A stretch of DNA of 64,000 nucleotides from Ancylostoma caninum. Lineage: Eukaryota; Nematoda; Chromadorea; Rhabditida; Ancylostomatidae. Of the stretch, positions 11,441-21,190 are shown one piece after another. The notes under the pieces were generated by a model. It was not told where the DNA came from and did no database searches. It saw nothing but the letters and a program-made list of their open reading frames with translations. Positions within the stretch are counted from its first letter, which is position 1, and each line of letters opens with the position of its first letter. Location of the stretch: the NCBI GenBank assembly GCA_037903475.1, contig JBAJFG010000021.1, positions 62,001 to 126,000 on the forward strand, in the 5' to 3' direction. The position numbers and the translations under genes are program-made.

Positions 11441-13121
11441 TCCTCGAAATCCCCAAGGGTTGCAGGCTCTCTCCGAGCTCCCCAATTTCGAGGATCCCAT
11501 CCTCGAAATCCCTATGCGCCGCCAGTTTTCTTCACCCTTTTCAACTTGGAGGATCCCCTCCTTGAAGTAGTCACAAGATTCGGGTTCCCTACGACCTCCT
11601 CAACTCGGAGGATCCCCTCTCCGAAATCCGCAAGCAACGCGGGTTCCCTGCGACCTCCTCAATTCGGAGGATCCTCTCCTCGAAGTAGTTATAAGACGCG
11701 GGTTCCCTACGACCACCTCGACTCGGAGGATTCCCTCCTCGAAATCCCAAAGCGACGCGGGTTCCCTGCGACCTCCTCAACTCGGAGGTCCCCCTCCTTG
11801 AAATTCCCAAGCGACGTGGGTTCCCTACGACCTCCTCAACTCGGAGGATCCCATCTCCGAAATCCCCAACCGACGCAGGTTCCCTGCGACCTCCTCAACT
11901 CGGAGGACCCCCTCTCCAAAATCCCTATGCGCCGCGGGTTCCGTCCAGCCTTCCTAACTCAAGAATCCCCTCCTCGAAGTAGTTATAAGACGCGGGCTCC
12001 CTACGATCTCCTCCACTCGGAGGATCCCCTCTCCGAAATCCGCAAGCAACGCGGGTTCCCTGCGACCACCTCGACTCGGAGGATCCCCTCGAAGTAGTTA
12101 TAAGACGCGGGTTCCCTACGACCTCCTCAACTCGGAGGATCCCCTCTCCGAAATCCCCAAGCAACGCGGGTTCCCTACGACCACCTCGACTCGGAGGATC
12201 CCCTCCTCGAAGTAGTTATAAGACGCGGGTTCCCTACGACCACCTCGACTCGGAGGATCCCATTTCCGAAATCCGCAAGCAACGCGGGTTCCCTGCGACC
12301 TCCTCAATTCGGAGGATCCCCTCCTCGAAGTAGTTATAAGACGCGGGTTCCCTACGAAAACCTCGACTCGGAGGATCCCCTCCTTGAAATTCCCAAGCGA
12401 CGCGGGTTCCCTGCGACCTTGTCAACTCGGAGGATCCCATCTCCGAAATCCCCAACCGACGCGGTTTCCCTGCGACCTCCTCAACTCGGAGGATCCCCTC
12501 TCCGAAATCCGCAAGCAACGCGGGTTCCCTGCGACCACCTCGACTCGGAGGATCCCCTCCTCGAAGTAGTTATAAGACGCGGGTTCCCTACGACCACCTC
12601 AACTCGGAGGTCCCCCTCCTTGAAATTCGCAAGCGACGTGGGTTCCCTGCGACCTCCTCGACTCGGAGGATCCCCTCCTTGAAATTCGCAAGCGACGTGG
12701 GTTCCCTGCGACCTCCTCGACTCGGAGGATCCCCTCCTTGAAATTCCCAAGCGACGCGGGTTCCCTGCGACCTCCTCAACTCGGAGGATTTCCTCCTCGA
12801 AATCCCAAAGCGACACGGGTTCCCTGCGACCTCCTCAACTCGGAGGATCCCTTCCTTGAAAGAGTTATGAGAAGCGGGTTCCCTCCAGCCTTTTCATCGT
12901 GGAGGATCCCATCTCCGAAATCCCTAAGCGATATGGGTTCCCTACGACCTCCTCAAATCGGTGGATCCCCTCCTTGAAACCTCCACGAAACGCGGGTTCC
13001 TCCGAGCTCATAAACTCGGAGCATCTCCTCCTCGGAATCCCCGAAGGACGTGGGTTCCCTACGACCTCCTCAACTCGGAGGATCCCTTCCTTGAAAGAGT
13101 TATGAGACGCGGGTTCCCTCC

Positions 13122-14212
13122 TATACCCGTCTTACTGGTTGCGGGTTTCCCGACTTATTGGTTGCGGGATTTTGCTGCTGTATTCGCAGTCCGGTGGTTC
13201 AGTTTTATTGCATGCTTGTATTCACATGACAATTGTAAACGGACCTAGATAGCAGTCGTACCGTGCTTTTATGCAGCACGGTATCATATCACAATAACCC
13301 AGATGCGCTGCAGGGCGCATCTGTGTAAACAAGAAACAACATGGAGCCGTAACTGATATGGTCTAACAGCAGCGTAATGTGAAATCTATGAACTATGGGT
13401 TATGCGGAGCATAACACTCCGGCGCGGCCCACAACAGCAAATGTGAAGGAAATTGTATGAAGATGGATAGGAGAAATTGTAGATCATGTTGGTGACGTTA
13501 TAGCGTTGTCCGTGGTGACCATAGAAGTTGACGTCGATGTTGTGATGTGGATATCGTTGATAGTCGTTGCATTCGATTGCGAAGCTCATGAAGTTGCAGT
13601 GCGATGGCTCGGCATGGTAGTTGGTTGTGTTTGTTGGTGTTTTCTGTGTTTACACACTTTTTTGGAGTTTTTTGGGGACCTTTATTTGGCGGTCAACTCC
13701 GATTGTGGTATTATTTCAACCCGATTTTGTCCTTTCTATCTTCAGGACAAAATTCTTAGCCCAAACATGTGGGCTGTTTGGCTTATTTGCCGTGACACTA
13801 TTTTTGTTCAGTGTAAACTTCCAGGTCTCAACGTTTGTGTGCGTTGAAACGGGAAGAGTATTTTTCCAGGCCTCAGTGGAGGCGGAAAATATGGCTTATT
13901 TTAGCCGATGCACCAGATATACCCGTCTTACTGGTTGCGGGTTTCCCGACTTATTGGTTGCGGGATTTTGCTGCTGTATTCGCAGTCCGGTGGTTCAGTT
14001 TTATTGCATGCTTGTATTCACATGACAATTGTAAACGGACCTAGATAGCAGTCGTACCGTGCTTTTATGCAGCACGGTATCATATCACAATAACCCAGAT
14101 GCGCTGCAGGGCGCGTCTGTGTAAACAAGAAACAACATGGAGCCGTAACTGATATGGTCTAACAGCAGCGTAATGTGAAATCTATGAACTATGGGTTATG
14201 CGGAGCATAACA
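13122..14212 (-). mobile_element. TRIM-like LTR retroelement with tRNA-Gly-type PBS
   Basis: Two direct repeats of 295 bp (13122-13416 and 13918-14212) differ by about one base and flank a 501-bp interior with no pol or gag motif. The insertion sits in the minisatellite and is flanked by CCTCC on both sides (13117-13121 and 14213-14217), a 5-bp target duplication. Read on the minus strand, the LTR starts TGTTATGC. After the 5' LTR and two bases comes a sequence complementary to a tRNA 3' end (plus-strand GCCGATGCACCA, 13904-13915). That 12-mer fits nematode tRNA-Gly(GCC), which ends GCCGATGCA plus CCA. LTR ends are TG...TA, not the classical TG...CA, and no strong polypurine tract is visible. 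A 67-codon minus frame inside is unrecognised. Confidence 0.75.
13904..13915 (-). promoter_or_regulatory. Predicted primer-binding site (tRNA-Gly) of the TRIM-like element
   Basis: On the minus strand TGGTGCATCGGC begins two bases after the end of the 5' LTR. That is the expected place and sequence form (TGG start) for a reverse-transcription primer site. The match to tRNA-Gly(GCC) is from knowledge of that tRNA's 3' end, not from a search. Confidence 0.65.
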
Positions 14213-14410
14213 CCTCCAGCCTTTTCATCGTGGAGGATCCCATCTCCGAAATCCCTAAGCGACATGGGTTCCCTACGACCTCCTCAAATCGGTGGATCCC
14301 CTCCTCAAAACCTCCACGATCCAAGAGACGCGGGTTCCCCCGAGCTCATAAACTCAGAGCATCCTCCTCGGAATCCCCGAAGGACGCGGGTTCCCTGCGA
14401 CCTCCTCAAA

Positions 14411-15904
14411 AAGTTCAACGGATTGTATGTAGAGAAACTATTGCTTCACAGTACGCCCGTTGACTCATAGGACTGCGCTCTGCGCTTTCCCACGTGTCCC
14501 GCCGCGAAAAGGTGCGGATTTTTGAATGAGCGAGTTTCGATTCGTTATATTATGATATGATGATGATGATCGATTCGTTATATTATGATGATTGCATTAA
14601 CGTAACGCATGCGTGTACTATCATTATTGTTGCTACATGCATATAACACATTTGTGCATTCTGCTCTTCTTTTTGTCGCACTTATCAGTTATTAGCCACA
14701 TTCGATCGTCAATGGATCGAACTATATCAGACATTCTAAAGAGTTTTAACCACTATGTGCGTTGTTGTACTCGCTATTGTACGCCAGACCTTTTTCTTCA
14801 TTTTCTTAAGATTTTTTTCTGGCATGGTAGTAGATAGATCAAATCTGCAAAATCTTTTGCAACTTTGATAAGAAATTACTCGATGGAATTTTTCACTTGT
14901 GAGGTATCGCAAGTGATCTCTCTTGATGACTGCCGCCATTGGAAAACTGCTAAGCATTCAATTCACCGGCTATCTCATAGAATCGCCCTCATTCGCCATT
15001 TTTCTTTCACAGGACGAGGTAGTAATACCGTACAGGTTTTTTCTTTGCTTCACTGAAATAGTGTTTTACTATCACCTTGATTCACTTGAGAATAGTTCCT
15101 ATATTGCTGTCTACATATTTTTGGAAAATGCCACTTAAGTGCATCAAATATTCATATAGGCAACCTATGAAGACCCAATGCTAGCGAACTGCAAAAAAGT
15201 CGTTGAGAACACTTTCTAATCTCTCTGAAACGAAAAAGAATAGGAGTGTTAAGTTCTATTGAGGATGTTGACGCTGATAAAAATCCGCAAGAAAGTATTC
15301 GCGAAAATAATGTAAGTGCAGCAGTTCTACAGAAAAGGGACTCACTGCGAACTTTGAACGAATGTTTCTCTGCTCGCAATCTTAGAGCCTTATAGAAAGA
15401 AAAGCAGTCACCATGCATTGCGGATAGTTCATGTGAGAGGAGAAACTGACTTGGATCTCCATTTAAGAAGCTTGCCGACGAAAATAAGGTACTCAACTAA
15501 CGACAGAAGTCGACAATGGTAAAAGTTCCGACAGATCCGTACACAGAAGCACAGCAAAATTGTCTTCACTTTCCAGTGAGGAAGTCCCAACAACTCGTTG
15601 CGGATCTAATACCAGAACGAGCTAGGACGAATTTATCATGCAAGACGGCGAATGCGCGACTTTCCGCGCTACTTACATCAAGCAAGGGCAAACTAGAAAG
15701 GTTTTTGAAAAGTAAGATATTGAAATAGCACGAAAAAGGATGAGATAGGTAGAATAAAATGGAGGAAAGGAAACGAACTTCAAGCAAACTAAGTGGAAGA
15801 GAAGTCCTACAGCTAAATAACATGCCGGTAGGGGGATGACTGGTCTGAAAACTTTTTACATGCCTTAAATCTCACCTGAACGGGACGAAACCCGTTCGGT
15901 TCAC
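14411..15904. other. Non-coding stretch, one weak exon candidate
   Basis: ATGATATGATGATGATG-like simple sequence occurs near 14550. An ATG at 15516 is followed by about 20 codons and a CCA|GTGAGG donor-like site at about 15576, which could be a first exon, but nothing confirms it. No other gene-like signal. Confidence 0.35.
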
Positions 15905-16030
15905 AATAAAATGGTACCTAAAACTCTTCCATATAGCTAGATTGCGGCTAGAACCCACATCAATAGGCTTATTGCAGCCAAAAGCCAAAAGAACTGCTAC
16001 ATTGGAGCTAAAACTCCAGCTACTAGACGT

Positions 16031-16205
16031 TTGACTCGACGGGATTTTTTTCGAGTAGTCGACATTTCGAACAATTCGATTTTTGAGGTTTTTCGAATAG
16101 TCGACATCTCGAATAACTCGATTTTTGGCCTTTTTCGAATTGTCGATATTTCGAATAACTCGATTTTTGGACTTTTTTTCGAGGAGTCGATTTCGAATAT
16201 TCGTA
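16031..16205 (+). repeat. Tandem TTCGAATA-type repeat, block 1
   Basis: About four ~42-bp units of the form TCGAATAGTCGACATTTCGA followed by ATAACTCGATTTTTGG. A second block of the same units in the same orientation is at 16924-17100. The 103-codon ORF over it repeats VDISNNSIFG and is a by-product of the array. Confidence 0.7.
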
Positions 16206-16923
16206 TCGATATTTTGTCGAGTCAGCAGGTTCTCATTGTGGGTCCCGTAGGAGATCCTCTGAGTTTACAGTCTTTGAGCATTCTTATGAAAAGCAGCGCT
16301 TACGGAAATTTCCACTTCTCAGGTGAGTGGTACTTCGAGTAAGTGGTTGCTATAGAGTTGCAGTAACGAGTAGAAGACAATGAATCACAAATTACCTGTG
16401 GAGAAATTGTGAGCGCTGATGTCAAGGTTGCCTTTTTGATGTCCGCTGCGCCAGCTTACTTTCACAAGAACTCATGGCATCATTGCGGCAGGACATGCGA
16501 GTATAAAGAGACGCTAGCACAACATCTCAGGAAACGGCATCTTGTTTTTTCTGGATCCCTTGGGCGCTATTTCATCATTAAATATGAGTTCTATGTCCCT
16601 TGAACCACCGAAGCAGCGAAATCTGCGACGTTAAGACTTCCGTGAGTGGCGCTTTTGAAGAATGACCAGTTCAAAAACCCATAGTCAAAAATTCATCTAG
16701 CCAGTAATAAAGTCCTGGATAAATGTGGCGAAACCAAAGAAGTATTCGGTAGCATTTCGCTCTAAGTAGTCGTATACTGCAACTTAGTACTATTACTTTA
16801 TCTGTTTTAAATTTGATTACTTTAATGGGAATGGTTTAGATACATACACATTAGAATGGATGGACTAGTGCTTTCGTGCCAGCTTTAACGTGCAATTTGG
16901 CCAATTTAAAGAGTCAATAAAAA

Positions 16924-17100
16924 TGTCGAGTTATTCGACGAATAGTCGAATAACTGCCCTTTTCGAATAGTCGACATTTCGAATAATTCGATTTTTGGCC
17001 TTTTTCGAGTAGTCCACATTTCGAATGATTCGATTTTTGGACTTTTCCGAATAGTCGATACTTCGAGTAACTCGAAAGTCGATTTATTCGAAACTCGGCT
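16924..17100 (+). repeat. Tandem TTCGAATA-type repeat, block 2
   Basis: Same unit as block 1 at 16031-16205, more diverged at its 3' end (GTCGATACTTCGAGTAACTC). Related palindromic TTCGAATATCGAATA sequence appears in a gpb-1 intron at about 56827-56905. Confidence 0.65.
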
Positions 17101-17292
17101 CGATAAGACTCGGTCGAGTCAAATGTCTACCACCTACGTAATCTCAGAATATGTAACCGAGTGAAATAGCGCGCTCCAGCGCCAATTTCGCTTAGATTCG
17201 CAGGTGTCGGGTTACTGTAGCACTCCGTCCCCTGACGGCGAAATCTTCTCTGTTATGGTGCAGATGATGTTCACTCTCCTCTGGTACCACTA

Positions 17293-19824
17293 ATGTTGTC
17301 TAACCCAACAATACGTGACCTTGTTATTCCAAAAAATTGTGTATTGGAAGGAGAAACGAGTGTAGGTGAGTCTGGGAAGTTTAAGATGTTTCGGTTTTAC
17401 TTTTATAGTCCTGAAAAACTCAGTAACTGTGCTTTCAGCGAAGTCCTTAAATGCTCCCAGTGGAAATAGTTCGGCTGGTTGTAAATGTGTTGGTGAACTA
17501 ATTAACAGGATCATAGAATTGCGTAGAGCAAGTACTACTCAGGGTGAGCCCTTAATTTTTTTCCTATTATTATACGTTAAGTTGGAAATCTTGCCTCACC
17601 CTTTATTCTACTCATTTCAGATGGGGATTATTCGGTTGTAAATAATAACGAGGTAGAATGGGCAAAACTTTTCATGGAGTTCATTTTGGGTACTGCTTTC
17701 TGTCAGGGACGAACATGTCAAGGTGAGCATCTTCAAGTTTCCACAGTTGTTCCAGTGCTGCTACTCACCATTGTTATCGTCTTATCATGTTCCAGCCCAT
17801 TCCGATGACATGATCTGGTATGTGCACGTGTCAAAAATGAACTCCTCTTTCTACTTAGGTCATTCGGTGCGTAGTTACGTTTTTTTTTCTTGCCATTTCT
17901 ATTTACTAGTTAGCACAACATTCATACATGGAAATTTGAGCGCGCACGACCCAGTATACTTTGCCTCGGGGCGCCACTTTGACTCTCGGCCACTGCCCAT
18001 GGTCCATACGCGCTCTCTGGCTCTCTTAGCAGAGCTAGCGGGTAAAATGGAGTTGGGGGGGGGGGGGGGCACTTGGTAGGGGGCACTTGGTATTAGCCGA
18101 TAATATGACCTGTCCTACACGTTCTGACTTGTTTGCATTTCAGGTAACTACTGTACCTTAAGAGAGCTAACAAGTCAGAGCGTTCTGGACGTGTCAGCTA
18201 ACAAGTGTGAACGTGCAGGATAGGTCATATTATCGACTTATACCAAGTGCCCCCCCCCCCCAACTCCATTTTCTCCGAGCTAGCCGCCCCTCGAGGGTAG
18301 ATACTACGTCATGTAGCTTCGACAAGGTTGTTCTGTACTTCACGTGAAGTAGCGATGGGCGATCGTTAACCCATTGACGACCGCGCGCATTTCTGTGTGT
18401 CTGGCGCGTGGGACCAACGCCCCTTTCAAGAGTGCGGCACCCGCGAAGTTCCACACCGTTATGACAAGATAATTAGGACCAAAGTCGATTTTTTCGCGAA
18501 AATAATTGGAAGTCTAGTTTTAGAAGGTTACTGGTATCAGCAGACCGGAAAAGGAGAGAATCTAAACGCTTCTGGATTCCATTACGCCGAAGGAACTTTG
18601 TAAAAGGTGTTCTGAGTGCTATAAGGGAAAGTTCGGAGAGTATACACGGTTCTTATGGCTCTAACCTGACGAGTAAGGAAGTGCAGGATGTAGCGAACGT
18701 GTTTCTATGCAAGAAATGTGGCGTTTACCCAGACTGTTCCCATCCACCACGGGAGAAATGTAGAGCAATCTCACTCGATTTCAAAATCCCATCCTTTTCG
18801 TGGTATTTATAGCAAGAAAAGAGAACTCTTTCTTCAACCACAGCTGTTGGAGACCTTTTCAGAAAGCACTGTACCCATTTCGTATGGAAATACTGCAAAA
18901 TACTTCGAAAATAGGGTGAAGTACCTGATAAGAAGGGCGCTGCTCACCGGTGAGCCGCGCGGTCATCATTGGGTTAATACGGGCGACCTACACGACTGTT
19001 GGCCGCCAAAGCTCACCAGTCGACAAGCGCCATTGTCACAGTTGCCAATCGCCAACACTGGCTTCGATGGATCGCTGGTATCAGCGGCCGCTGCGAGGCC
19101 CCACATACAATCAGTAGGCACCGTTGTCAGAGTCACAGCGACGCATGTGCTATACTTTGCGTGAAAAATAAGGGCAACCTCCTCTATAACTGGTGCTATG
19201 TGTGACATTGGCCCATTAAAAAACGAACGTAGCACCTGATCAGTTCTGTGAAACACTTTAGAACAATAATTCATTGTAACTTTGGCCCTTACCCTCGGGG
19301 ATTGAATGATGTTATGAGAGCGGCTATCTTAGATCCCATGCGATTTCATATTTTCGGTTCCAGCAAACAAATCTGGTTCAAGTGTTCCGACGTTCTAGCA
19401 GGAATCAGCCCGTGCCCTGTGACCAAATGTATAACTGGGAGGAGACCGTTTGTCTGAACCTTGTACTGCAACAGGTTAGTGCTCTTAGTTTTGTTTCCCA
19501 CTTAGAATATGGGATGTTCATGTTATTTATAGTATTAAAATGTTTAGCTGGATTTCTTCGTGACGTGCGCAGTTTGTACAAAGACGAGTCCACAGAACCT
19601 CCAGATCATCCGTAAAAACTGTCAAAAGGTAAAACTAAGCAGTATTGCAAATGAACTGAAAATTCCTCGTAATAGATAAGCTTGTTGTCCTGTATTGAAT
19701 GTTTCTGCCAAACATCGGCTTTAAGGTGTACCCTTCCCCTAGTAGGAGACGTATGGATAGTAAAGGAAGCAGCGAAGAAATAACATATCCGAAGCTATAC
19801 TTTGCTATCGATGGCTTCGAAGAG
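17293..19824 (+). CDS. KIAA0930-family protein, N-terminal half (3' end not found)
   Basis: Seven phase-consistent exons: 17293-17365, 17439-17543, 17621-17722, 17796-17866, 19364-19474, 19548-19628 and 19726-19824. They encode 214 residues. Motifs typical of the KIAA0930 family appear in order: DDMIWYVHV (human DDMLFYVRR), a YNWEETVCLNLVLQQ block (human DWEESVCLNLILQK), LDFFVTCAVCT, SKGSSEE followed by YPKLYFAIDGFEE. Human KIAA0930 is about 400 residues, so roughly the C-terminal half is missing. I see no continuation before 23.9 kb. The ATG at 17293 is the first in frame but may not be the start. An upstream extension (acceptor at 17263, and an exon ending near 16321 in matching phase) is possible. 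The large fourth intron holds a MITE (18031-18287). Molecular function of this family is not established. Confidence 0.75.
18031..18287. mobile_element. MITE-like inverted repeat with poly-G/poly-C arms
   Basis: The left arm runs AGAGCTAGCGGGTAAAATGG, AGTTG, a long G run and CACTTGGTATTAGCCGATAA. The reverse complement makes up the right arm, ending in a long C run, CAACTCCATTTTC, CGAGCTAGCC. It lies in the fourth intron of the KIAA0930-like gene. Confidence 0.65.
18999..19165. repeat. Fragment of GCCAACATTGGCGGCCGC-type repeat
   Basis: Contains GTTGCCAATCGCCAACACTGG and a GCGGCCGC core that resemble the palindromic repeat at 32095-32215. No coding content. Confidence 0.35.
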
Positions 19825-19939
19825 GTTCGTCTGCTTTTCACACATTTTGTATTCTGCGTTTATCAGCTTCATTCCTGATTGCGTGTTGAAGGCCTCGTTG
19901 TTTCTATTCCGTTAGGGTGGCGAGCGTTCGGTGCGATCC

Positions 19940-20290
19940 AATTAACAGCGAGAAACTAGAGATATGCTCCAGGGATCATTAGCGTCTTCACACCTTGCTC
20001 GCACCTTTAACGCGGTTGTCGCTCGCAGCCGAGCTGGCTGCATCCTCCACTCAGGCTCGAACCAGACTCGACGGCGAACAGCGGCGGGGCGCGTCGGCTT
20101 CCACGCGCAGCATGCGGATCGATCGCCGCGGCCTCGTCTGGCTTCCTCGGGCGGCGAGCGGCGGCCGCCGCCACCACAAATTAGGGCGACCATACCTTGC
20201 GCATTGCAGCGTCGGCCGGCTGCACCGCGCGTCGACGCCCTAGGAAGTCGAACCGGCTCGGCTTGTTCGAGCGGCGAGGGGCGTCATCAG
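19940..20290 (-). repeat. GC-rich repeat with tRNA-B-box-like motif, copy 1
   Basis: A strongly GC-rich patch in AT-rich surroundings. The minus strand contains CGAGTCTGGTTCGAGCCTGA, which is shared with 20880-21190 on the plus strand. GGTTCGAGCC resembles a tRNA/SINE B box, but no A box or cloverleaf was found. Confidence 0.45.
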
Positions 20291-20879
20291 GGGAAGGTTT
20301 GGTTCATTGAAGAGAAACGCTAGTTATTTCTCATTCGTATGAGCAGCTATGAAAAATAACCCGTAGAAATTGATGAATAGATGTGAATTTCTTCTGAAAT
20401 CATCACTTTCGAACAAATAGGCACCGAAATGGAAAATTTGTGAAAGAAAGCACGTTATGGAGAACAAAAAGGAAGAAGGAGTCGAAGAAACATTGGCATC
20501 AATCGTTAGTATATCAGTGTTTGAATACTTATGTGTTGCCATCTGAGCTCAGAGATTAAGGACGGATATTTCTCGCACTTATTGCGGGAAAAGGATTACT
20601 GCCTGGGGCGAATCGTCATGGGCGTCATGGATCGGCAATCTATTCGCTGGTCCTACATCATCATTGCACTGTTCCCCGTATCCGCTATTTATCATTATAA
20701 TAGGATCTGGCCCATCATCCCGTTCATCCTCTTAACTTGCTAAACACTTTTAGAATCACTGAGGTTAATTTAAAAGCTTTGAACATGATTCGTGACTCTA
20801 TAGAAATGTCTCTAAGTTTTTTTTTTGTTTGTTATGATCACTCTTTACTACTTTTCCACTTTCTTTGGCGATACATCTT

Positions 20880-21190
20880 AGTTTTCGAGTCTGAGCCATA
20901 CTGCGTTGATGGCAGCCCCTCGCCGCCCCACGACGCCCCAGGAAGCCGAGGGGTCACAAAGCGCTGGCGTCGCCCATACCTCCGCCGCCGAGTCTGGTTC
21001 GAGCCTCAGACACTCGGAGCGGGCGGCCCGCGCACCCATTTGGGAAGACAGGCCCAGCAGCGGCCCTATTTTGTGGGCGTGGCTTATTACAGGCCGGGCA
21101 GCGGCCCTTAAATTTTCGCGGCCCACCTGGTCGCCCATAAAAACTTGGTGGCGTCGCGAAGGGGACGCCGCCGTTGCGCGAGGTCAAGCA
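20880..21190 (+). repeat. GC-rich repeat with tRNA-B-box-like motif, copy 2
   Basis: Contains CGAGTCTGGTTCGAGCCTCA and many GGCCCGC/GCGGCCC words. It shares the core motif with the inverted patch at 19940-20290. Overlapping ORFs on both strands follow from GC richness, not conservation. Confidence 0.45.

Larger units (their letters stand above)
11441..14410 (+). repeat. Minisatellite with ~58-bp unit, split by a TRIM-like element
   Basis: A head-to-tail array of about 57-58-bp units with the core CGCGGGTTCCCTGCGACC, CTCAACTCGGAGGATCCCC and CTCCGAAATCC or TCGAAGTAGTTATAAGA variants. The uninterrupted part runs from about 11450 to 13121 (nearly 30 units). It resumes at 14213-14410 after the retroelement at 13122-14212. 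Two main unit types alternate (one with AAATCC.CAAGC, one with AAGTAGTTATAAGA), suggesting higher-order structure. Units are open in several frames on both strands, giving ORFs up to 183 codons. The period is not a multiple of three, so no constant protein repeat results. Probably non-coding. Confidence 0.85.
15905..17255 (-). repeat. Two-module X/Y repeat in reverse orientation, opened by an insertion
   Basis: Y' (15905-16022) and X' (17155-17255) are reverse complements of the adjacent modules at 9256-9400 and 9145-9240. The intervening 1.1 kb contains the TCGAATA arrays and so looks inserted into, or lost from, one copy. Confidence 0.6.

Noticed and set aside
11546..12097. 183-codon plus ORF and several minus ORFs in the ~58-bp array
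   Set aside because: The frame changes from unit to unit and no signal, splice context or homology is visible; open frames follow from the GC-rich unit having few stops.
13506..14025. 113- and 134-codon plus ORFs inside the TRIM-like element
   Set aside because: Cys/Phe/Val-rich frames on the strand opposite to the element's predicted transcript, with no gag or pol motif.
16031..16342. 103-codon ORF with VDISNNSIFG repeats
   Set aside because: Mostly translation of the TTCGAATA-type array; only its last part is considered as a possible exon.
16409..16603. C2H2 zinc-finger-like HCGRTC...HLRKRH peptide
   Set aside because: Spacing between the second Cys and first His is too short for a C2H2 finger and there is no second finger.
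20000..21190. tRNA gene suggested by GGTTCGAGCC
   Set aside because: No acceptor stem, D or anticodon arm could be built; kept only as a possible SINE hint.
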